Assembly: GCF_026151205.1 (NCBI RefSeq)
Contig: NC_087081.1
Coordinates: 9,049,246 to 9,109,245, forward strand
DNA: 60,000 bases
DNA from: Bolinopsis microptera
Taxonomy: Eukaryota; Ctenophora; Tentaculata; Lobata; Bolinopsidae
Reading direction: 5' to 3'
A program made the position numbers and the translations under genes. This document shows, piece by piece, positions 53,461 through 60,000 of the stretch. Numbering within the stretch: position 1 is the stretch's first letter; each line of letters starts with the position of its first letter. Under the pieces are notes generated by a model, which worked only from the letters and a program-made list of their open reading frames with translations, had not been told where the DNA came from and searched no databases.

Positions 53461-53912
53461 CTGAAAAGGAAAAATGATGTTGAAAATGATAATAATATCA
53501 CAAATACAATCTTACTCCTTAGTCCCTTAGTTTACAGCACTGATTCAAGGTATAATTGAAGCCAGAGTTACATCTTTATAACTTGCCACCAGATCAACCG
53601 GTCAAAGTATAGATCATTATAATTACTGCTTTTATACTTCGTAAAATAAAGTAATCCGGAAAAATGTAATTAAGAATAGGCACGCTTGTGAGCACTTGCT
53701 TAATTTCCTATTACTGAGATCGAGCACACCACGTTGTATGTGACCACCTAATATGGGACTACCTGGCACCTGGTATGTGACCACGTGGTATGTGACCACC
53801 TGGTATATCACCTCGTATGAGAACTCTCCATAATATCTAACCCTGAGAAGAGTACTTCGTCTAACTGAACAAAGCCCCCTCCCTCAATAATAACGAAGTT
53901 GTTAGCCTTATC
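53461..53912. other. Intron-like stretch with GTGACCACCTGGTAT repeats
   Basis: At 53738-53812 there are four imperfect units of TATGTGACCACCTGG. Otherwise no signal. Confidence 0.5.
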
Positions 53913-53978
53913 GAGAAGCACCTCTTCTGCTGCTTTAAAGCAGCAGAAGAGGTGCTTCTCCTCACAATTGTGAGGAGA
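53913..53978. repeat. Two overlapping perfect palindromes
   Basis: A 48-bp perfect palindrome with no spacer (53913-53960, centre CTTT|AAAG) overlaps a 22-bp palindrome TCTCCTCACAATTGTGAGGAGA (53957-53978, given as positions). The arrangement resembles that at 11224-11329, though the sequences are unrelated. Confidence 0.92.
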
Positions 53979-54129
53979 TTATGATTCCGTTACTCTAGAC
54001 AAATCTACTCCACAGCTAAGATCACTAGTGTAAGTATGAACGATAACCAGTACCCAGTTTCATAATATGAGCACAGACGGGGGATTGAATTTGTCTTGGT
54101 CGATTAGTCTTCAGACCTTCTGTAACAAT

Positions 54130-54240
54130 TTTGCGTTGGCACAGTAGCGCATTTAATTTCGCCGATCAAGCATGAAGCCTCATTGAGTGCGCGGCGCGGC
54201 ACAGTAACGCATCGCGCTACAAAACTTCACATAGCCATGT
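54130..54240. repeat. Fragment of the 6.06-kb composite element
   Basis: Inverted match to 6058-6160 (GCGGCACAGTAACGCATCG, CACAGTAGCGCATTTAAT). Confidence 0.6.
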
Positions 54241-54249
54241 GTATACGCG

Positions 54250-54344
54250 TTGTATCACGTTGTGACCCCCACCACCCACGGTCGTTTCACGATACAGAGG
54301 GAGCCGCGCACTTCGTGCGCGGCGGGTCATACAACGTATGACAA
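54250..54344 (-). mobile_element. ~100-bp hairpin-rich mobile element, copy 3
   Basis: 95 bp in inverse orientation to the other two copies: starts TTGTATCACGTTGTGACC, ends GGTCATACAACGTATGACAA. Perfect 8-bp target duplication TATACGCG (54242-54249 and 54345-54352). Keeps the GCCGCGCAC/GTGCGCGGC stem around a TTC loop. Confidence 0.88.
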
Positions 54345-54352
54345 TATACGCG

Positions 54353-55185
54353 TACTATGTGACGCGCTTGTTTCACAAGTGAAACAAATTTAAAATTTTA
54401 TCCTTTATTTTACAATCATAATATAATAATATTTATAAGCCTCCGTTTTGAAAGTTTTAAATTTTGATATATTCACATTTCTATTTAAAATTCAATTTAA
54501 TGTATAAGTCAATAATTGGCCGCCACCCACTGCGAGCTGATCATTCGCGAGGTGAAAATGAGCGCTGGGGACGATCTCTCTGAAATTTTACCTGTTGGTT
54601 CAGTGGACGATTTTAGCCACAGCGCCTTAAATTTAGCACGATCGTCCATAATCACACAAAGTTACAGCTAATTTAGTGATGTAAACACTCGTCGCAATAT
54701 ACTGGAATTGAATCGAGCGCGTTACTATGGTTACTGCGCGTTGATATGGTTACTAGATTTAGATTAGATTCATCGTTTTAGCGCGCGTAGCATGTAGCAT
54801 TATTACAATTCTATCATATTGTCATATTATTATTAGATGCACGAGTTTAGCTGCATTTTACATTTAATTTCAGGAATCTGCAAGATTTGTAATCGATTAG
54901 ATAACATTTAATTTCGTTCTTCATTCCTTGCTTGGCGGTCCTCATTTATGTATGTATTTTTACCTGGGAGCAGGAACTCCAGGCTACGCTTTTCATTAAC
55001 CGGGATGTAATTTTCATAAACCGATTAGAGTTTAGTCAGTATGACATGCTGATCGCCGCCAGACAGTTGAAAATTTGTTTCATACACATAAAATTGATTG
55101 TGTCATATCTGAGTTCTTGGCTGTATTTCGAAACCTCAGTCAGTTATGGGTTTTTACCGGCCTAAATAAAAAGTCAAGTTTACAG
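54353..55185. other. Unassigned stretch
   Basis: No gene supported. The 77-codon frame at 54932-55165 has no domain. GCGCTTGTTTCACAAGT at 54364 is shared with 4146. Confidence 0.4.
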
Positions 55186-55307
55186 AACATTTCTGGGGAA
55201 CCTTGCTATGTGTTTTACTTAACAAGATCAAAGATGCGAAGGTGAGGAAAAGGAAGCGTGCATTCGAGAGCGTATCATTTTGTACATTATATTACCCCGA
55301 TCTGAAG
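55186..55307 (+). CDS. Possible exon next to a hAT insertion
   Basis: An acceptor-like TTTACAG at 55185 is followed either by a 56-nt exon ending at a strong donor CGAAG|GTGAGG (55241) or by a longer open frame (LNKIKDAKVRKRKRAFES) reaching the hAT insertion at 55308. Removing the element, the latter frame would end four codons later (DLKFDD). Which of the two is used, if any, cannot be decided. Confidence 0.25.
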
Positions 55308-56148
55308 CAGGAGGTGACCGGGATTGGCAATTTTGAGTTATCCCGGTCCCGGTCAACCGGGTCAAGTCACATTTTTCATCCCGGTCGCGGTCAAATGCTT
55401 ATTTATGATCCCGGTCCCGGTTAATTCAGGATTCTTGGTCCCGGTCAATCACTCAAATTTGCCGGGATTTTGACCGGGATCTTTTACATAATTTCATTCA
55501 CTGTGATTTTAAGTTTTTACTTTCATTCATTGTGAATTTCATCTTTAAACAACCTCTGAGCCAAATAAAACAATGTTTAAAATTGCTAAACAAGTTTAGG
55601 TAACTAATATCGTTACATAACTCATAAGTGCAAACTAACATAAAGTTTTCAACTCGGGCTACGCCCAATTGTCAATTGGAGAATGAAACTGTTGAATAAT
55701 TTGAGGGATCATTGACTGAGGAATGAGGAATGAGGGTGAACTTGAGTAATCAGTACATGAACATTATTGGTGTAGTACATTAGGCCCTTGCCCCATGTTG
55801 ACGGGTTTTTTCTAGTTTTTTCTAATTTAATATTCTAGTTATTACTTATCAAATTGTTCAATTATAATGTAAATGAAAGTTGCAGCTTTCAATATGAGAA
55901 TACCAGTTTTGGTCCCGGTCATCCCGGTCAAATCCCGGTCATCCCGAAAAAATTGTATTGTTGGTCCCGGTCCTGGTCCCGGTCCCGGTAAGATAGAAAT
56001 CCCAGAAATTATTGGTCCCGGTCCCGGTCACGGTAAATTGATAATCTCAGTCCCGGTCCCGGTCAAGTCACATTTTGTATCCCGGTCCCGGTCCCGGTCC
56101 CGGTCCCGGTCCCGGTCAGGCCTAAAATCATGTCCCGGTCACCTCCTG
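55308..56148. mobile_element. 841-bp hAT-like element rich in CCCGGT repeats
   Basis: TIRs CAGGAGGTGACCGGGA and TCCCGGTCACCTCCTG, with a perfect 8-bp target duplication ATCTGAAG (55300-55307 and 56149-56156). Both subterminal regions are crowded with tandem and dispersed TCCCGGTC hexamer-type repeats (the longest at 56080-56117). The centre 55500-55860 is AT-rich. No transposase; frames at 55203-55424 and 55873-56154 run through the repeats. Confidence 0.93.
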
Positions 56149-56156
56149 ATCTGAAG

Positions 56157-56675
56157 TTTGATGACTAGAAAACAGTGAATACAATTAATGTTTATTAATA
56201 TTATTATCGAACTTCATATTATATTGTTTATCCTAAGTAAAGATCTGATAACTCTACAACAGGGATCGGTTAAACTATAAATGGAAACAATTTAAATACT
56301 GAAACATAAACTAGTGTTAACATATCTATAATACGTTAACTTAAAACTTAATTACATCAACTTGCAAGATTTAAAAAATTTTCCCTATAAAATACAGAGG
56401 CAATATCAAATATGGCACAGTTCAGTCAAATGAAAAAATCTGTTTGTTGATGGCACTGAAGAATATTTTGAAAAAAGCTACGATGAAAGTTGAAGGAACA
56501 GTTAAAGGAACACTATACCAATTTCAGAATGTAAATTTTCGTGTTTAAATATCATACTTTATAAGGTATAAAGTTTCGTATTATTAATCAAAAGTTGGTG
56601 TAATATCACACGTAACACGTTTTAGATATTAAACAGAAGAAAGTTTTTTGTCCTAGATCAAGAGCTGCTCATTTC
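56157..56675. other. AT-rich stretch, no gene seen
   Basis: No repeats, coding region or RNA recognised. Confidence 0.4.
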
Positions 56676-56749
56676 TCACAAGCAGTGTGGTCGGGGTTCT
56701 GTTCTTCGATTCTTGCTGCCTTTGTCTTTCGCACGCAAGTAGGAGTACC
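56676..56749 (-). CDS. Possible alternative terminal exon
   Basis: Acceptor TCTAATCCTCAG, then a frame that continues in phase from the exon at 56989-56923 (phase 1) and reads YSYLRAKDKGSKNRRTEPRP to a stop at 56676-56678. A related exon-like segment with the same TGCGAAAGAC core is at 57720-57792. Either this exon or the one at 53460 could follow, which would give a short and a long product. Confidence 0.3.
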
Positions 56750-56922
56750 CTGAGGATTAGAGGCAATAATAATAATAACGCTTTATTTGTATACCGCTTA
56801 GGCCGTATAATCAACCATGAATTATTAAAATTTTATAGTTCTACAATTGGAACCTGCGACTTGTTTTGCAGTGAATCACAATCCAGACGAAATGTGTAAT
56901 TTTAAAAAGTATAGGTACACAC

Positions 56923-56989
56923 CTGTCCGTAGTTTCTCGTACATCACGCGTGACGTCCGGCTAGAAGGAGTTTCTCCCAGGTCTGCTGT
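56923..56989 (-). CDS. Internal exon of the ankyrin-type gene
   Basis: Acceptor TTCTCTTCCTAG and donor ACAG|GTGTGT enclose 67 nt open in frame (TADLGETPSSRTSRVMYEKL). It ends in phase 1 and joins in frame to the exon at 53460, giving LRTGDESDDRDGLSFLHLAA across the junction. No domain of its own. Confidence 0.45.
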
Positions 56990-57039
56990 CTAGGAAGAGA
57001 GAATGGGAGATGAGAGCTGTTTGAGCTTTATGACTTCAC

Positions 57040-57659
57040 TTAACAGCCAGAGGTGCCATAAGCTAACTCGTCGTAAATTGCGAGCTCTGGCAGGTATCCT
57101 CGGGTGATTGTCAGATGAGATGGTGGTCCAAAAGAAACTGCTGGGAGCCTGACAGAAACCCGTATTGCAAGCCCCGAAACGGTGTCAGGTTTGTGACTGA
57201 AGATTCTGATCAAGCTCAGGGTTGAGTCTACACAGTGTCGCCACTTGCCGATGCCAGTTGATGCGACAGGACACTGATTTAAGTGGGAAGTTGTGTCTAA
57301 GAAACAGCGTGTGGTTCGGGTGCCGGTTGAACGCATGTAATAGGGAGGGTATATCCGTATTTCGCTGCTAGGAGGTGGTCCGCAGATTGCGTGAAGATGC
57401 CTACTTTTAAACCTATCAATAGGTTCAATAGGTAGGTGCTAGTGATGCAGTCCTTGACCCGGAAGCTAAGGCTTCCCCGTTTCTCGCTCATTTGTGCTCC
57501 GATGTTCTTGTGACCTCTGCAGGGGTCAAGTGCAGGATGAGGGACATGGCCGACCAGGAGAAGGTTGTTTTTGAGAGGTATTTTTATACAGTTTAACTGT
57601 ATCATTACCCTTGGAAATCTCTCGACCCAAACGATGCCAAATTCTGCCTCCGAGCACAA
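57040..57659 (-). CDS. Two overlapping unrecognised open segments
   Basis: 57659-57297 (120 codons, from ATG) and 57336-57040 (98 codons) are open on the same strand in different frames and overlap by 40 bp. Both have fairly balanced composition (for example NNLLLVGHVPHPALDPC and LAIRVSVRLPAVSFGPP). A frameshift or a small intron could connect them. They lie just upstream of the exon at 56989. Family unknown. Confidence 0.3.
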
Positions 57660-57719
57660 GTACTTTGTAGGGGGTCAGCGAGTCATTTCATGTCTATTGT
57701 TCAATGTCGTTGAGTACAG

Positions 57720-57792
57720 GGGAAGTTAGCTGCTGTCTACTGCCGTTATTCTCCAATTCTTAGAGTTCGTCTTTCGCACGTGAGTAAGTTTC
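57720..57792 (-). other. Exon-like segment paralogous to 56676-56749
   Basis: Acceptor CATTTTCCCCAG followed by a sequence sharing ACGTGCGAAAGACG-type core with the exon at 56749, but two bases shorter before the core, so the shared part is read in another frame. Suggests a local duplication of about 1 kb. Confidence 0.35.
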
Positions 57793-58017
57793 CTGGGGAA
57801 AATGAATAGTCAACCAAAAATTATTAATAATAAACATAGATGGACTTCCCACAATTATAACCAGTAAATCTGACACCTGCTAGCTGGCGTAAATTTAAAA
57901 TTTAACACGCAGTGCGCGCGCCGCGCGCTAAAAATATCTCAAATTTGAAAACTGATGTGGTTTTTACCGAAAATCGAATTCGCGCCAGAAGATGCAGTAG
58001 ATGAATTCATAAATTTG

Positions 58018-58500
58018 GAACATGGGCACATCACAGTATTGGCCGTATTTGAGTGCTGGGAAGGCTCAGTTCGGATTTCTAAGATGGATATAGCCGTAAG
58101 CTAGGCCTAGGAACCATAAAAAGTCGTATAAAACTACCCATGGAATGACCAGAAATGAACGAAAATGAACATTCTTCTCAAAATGCTCAGAATGGTTTAA
58201 AATGGGTCGGAAAGTGTTTATATTAGTCCTAGGACCACTCAAACCAAGTTTGAGAATCATTGCATGTCTAGAACCGATGTTACCAATGTTCCAAAATGTC
58301 CCAATTTTGGCACAATAATCCTCCTGAGAATCCAGATTTTTGGAACACGGGCACATCGAAGTATTGACTGTATTTAAGTGCTGGGAAGCCTCAATTCGGT
58401 TTTCTAAGATGGATGTAGGTAAAAACTAGGCCTAAGAGCCATCAAAACTCAAATAACATTACCCAGGTTCATGGAATGTATGGAAAATGAACAAAAATGA
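58018..58500. repeat. Tandem ~327-bp repeat, two partial units
   Basis: GGGCACATCACAGTATTG at about 58023 and GGGCACATCGAAGTATTG at about 58350 begin two units sharing GTGCTGGGAAG, TCTAAGATGGAT and AACTAGGCCTA-type strings. The unit identity is moderate. The 96-codon frame at 58066-58356 follows the repeat and is not supported as a gene. Confidence 0.75.
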
Positions 58501-60000
58501 AAATAGTAGTTGAGATGGTGGAAACATTTGATACAATTTTGGAAACATGCTTTTACAGCCGTATTTATGCTTGTACTGACTTGGACACGTTCATAAAAAG
58601 GTGGCACTAGAGATTGATTTTTCACTGCCAAAATTGTGTGAAGCATTTTAAAATACTTGTATCTCAAGGAGTATGCTATGAAAGTTAACCAAATTTTAAT
58701 GTGGTCCAAAAAGATTCAAATGTCACATAATAAAGTCATTCATCTCTTTATATCTGTTAATTGTGCAGATATGAGCCAGAAATCACAAAATATTCATTTC
58801 TTGCACCTCTAATGATGAATTTACATTCTGTGAGTGTGTCCTGCTTCTCAATGTGATTATTGAACCTTTTTGAGATAGCTGAGTGTTAAAAGTGCAAAGA
58901 ATCACCGGTTAAATGTGGAGTTACGATGCAATTATCACATACAGGGTTAATTCTGACTAAGTATTTTAGAATGATGAATGTGATATGAATATCAACGGAA
59001 TGATTGTAACAATGAACTCTATCAATCACAATTATATCATGCTAACTAATATTTAGAGAATTTAGATGGTTAAAAGTGCCATAATGAGTCAAAAATCACA
59101 TAAATGAGCATGTATTGAAATGATGCTGTATCAGGGGAATGTACACTGTCCATTTGAACACTGTCCATTAGTACTCCGATGAAAAAGCGATGAATGTCGA
59201 TTTGCCGTGATTCTAGCTTTGTGTGTTATTGTGTGATTTCAATGCAAGGCAATGAAGGGACTCAGGTACCACGATCTGGCAGACAAACATGTCTGAACAG
59301 ACATAGCGAGTCAGATCTGGTTCAGGAAATTTTATCGTTAAAGAGATATTCATATTTCATATGAATCAATACTCAGGTTTCTAATTTTGGACTCGCCCGG
59401 GGTTTGATTATGATACTTTGAGGAATGACATTTGATTTATAAGTTGATTTCAAATCCCCTATGGGTACCAGAAATACTGGTTTCACAACAACAACATCAC
59501 TTTTTGGCTCTATATCAGGTTGGTATTCATAGTAAATCTGCAGTAATTTGTTGGGACACTGCACTTGTTTATGGTCATGGAGAAGTTCGTTATTAGAGTA
59601 ATAGTGGAATCAATAATCACAAAACACTGATTTTAAACTGATTAAACTAGGCAAGTACTTTTACTACTCAAGCCATGATAATTTTGTCTCCATACTGTGA
59701 CAAATGAATCAATCAGTTACGTATAATACTTAATTGAATTTTTGAAATGTGATTATCGATTCATTACCTTTCTTTTCAAAATGTCATTACAACTTGAACA
59801 TTACATATGATTCAATTGTCATACTTTAAAGAAAATTACATAGTTGGTAGCCAGATTTGTGTGATTTTTGAATCATTTAACCACCCAGATCAAAAATTAT
59901 CGCTCAAAGGCCTTCAATATGGTATAAGCTTAGACATGGATTCAAAAATCACATAATAAGAACCATAGAATGGATCTATGTTGTCATATTGTGCACTTAA
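58501..60000. other. AT-rich stretch, one weak ORF
   Basis: A minus-strand frame at 59373-59564 (63 codons, containing KSDVVVVKPVFLVPIGDLKS) has plausible coding composition but no domain or clear splice sites. TCAAAAATCACATAA-type phrases recur (59092, 59942 and variants), suggesting diffuse repeat content. Nothing else recognised. Confidence 0.35.

Overview
The window is eukaryotic, most likely from an invertebrate animal. It is AT-rich, has intron-bearing gene fragments with canonical splice sites, and carries a mix of repeats typical of animal genomes: non-LTR retrotransposons of the CR1/L2 and RTE types, a Penelope-like element, a Helitron, tRNA-headed SINEs, and MITEs or TIR elements of hAT, piggyBac-like, TA-target and Harbinger types. 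There are no prokaryotic operons. I cannot name the phylum from sequence alone. Most of the 60 kb is mobile DNA inserted into mobile DNA; host coding sequence is sparse and mostly in short exons.

Layout. 0-1.4 kb: inverted and tandem 240-bp repeats and poly-C runs. 1.4-4.2 kb: a decayed CR1/L2-like LINE (minus strand). 4.7-8 kb: nested inverted-repeat elements. 8.8-19.1 kb: a large inverted repeat with 1.35-kb arms around a 7.6-kb core holding a Harbinger fragment, decayed coding segments, a TA-target element with a SINE in it, and a hAT fragment. 19.2-21.6 kb: minisatellite arms, a ~100-bp mobile element and a three-copy tandem repeat. 21.7-28.9 kb: a TA-target element carrying a possible terminal exon, an RTE retrotransposon with an intact 1025-codon ORF, and a hAT MITE. 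29.0-29.8 kb: two divergent candidate secreted or membrane genes. 29.85-43.12 kb: a 13.3-kb structure with matching TIRs that encloses a SINE and a Helitron (Rep plus helicase) and was itself invaded by other palindromic elements. 43.6-47.4 kb: further MITEs, a SINE split by a 1.36-kb palindrome at TTAA, and a terminal coding exon split by a hAT MITE. 47.7-57.8 kb: minus-strand exons of an ankyrin-like gene, a single-exon extracellular Cu/Zn superoxide dismutase with an unusual basic insertion, a kinase pseudogene fragment, a Penelope-like endonuclease, and more MITEs. 58-60 kb: little recognisable content apart from a ~330-bp tandem repeat.

Best-supported results. (1) A family of ~100-bp, hairpin-rich mobile elements present three times, two copies with perfect and one with degenerate 8-bp target duplications. 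(2) Four insertions whose pre-insertion site can be read: a TA element and a TTAA palindrome, each against an empty paralogous copy in this window, and a hAT MITE and the 13.3-kb element, each by an open frame that continues across the junction. (3) A Cu/Zn SOD with all metal ligands but a ~75-residue Lys/Cys-rich insertion. (4) A Helitron helicase ORF with a C-terminal putative cysteine-protease-like domain.

All boundaries, target duplications and splice phases were read by eye. Identities marked as approximate were not computed.
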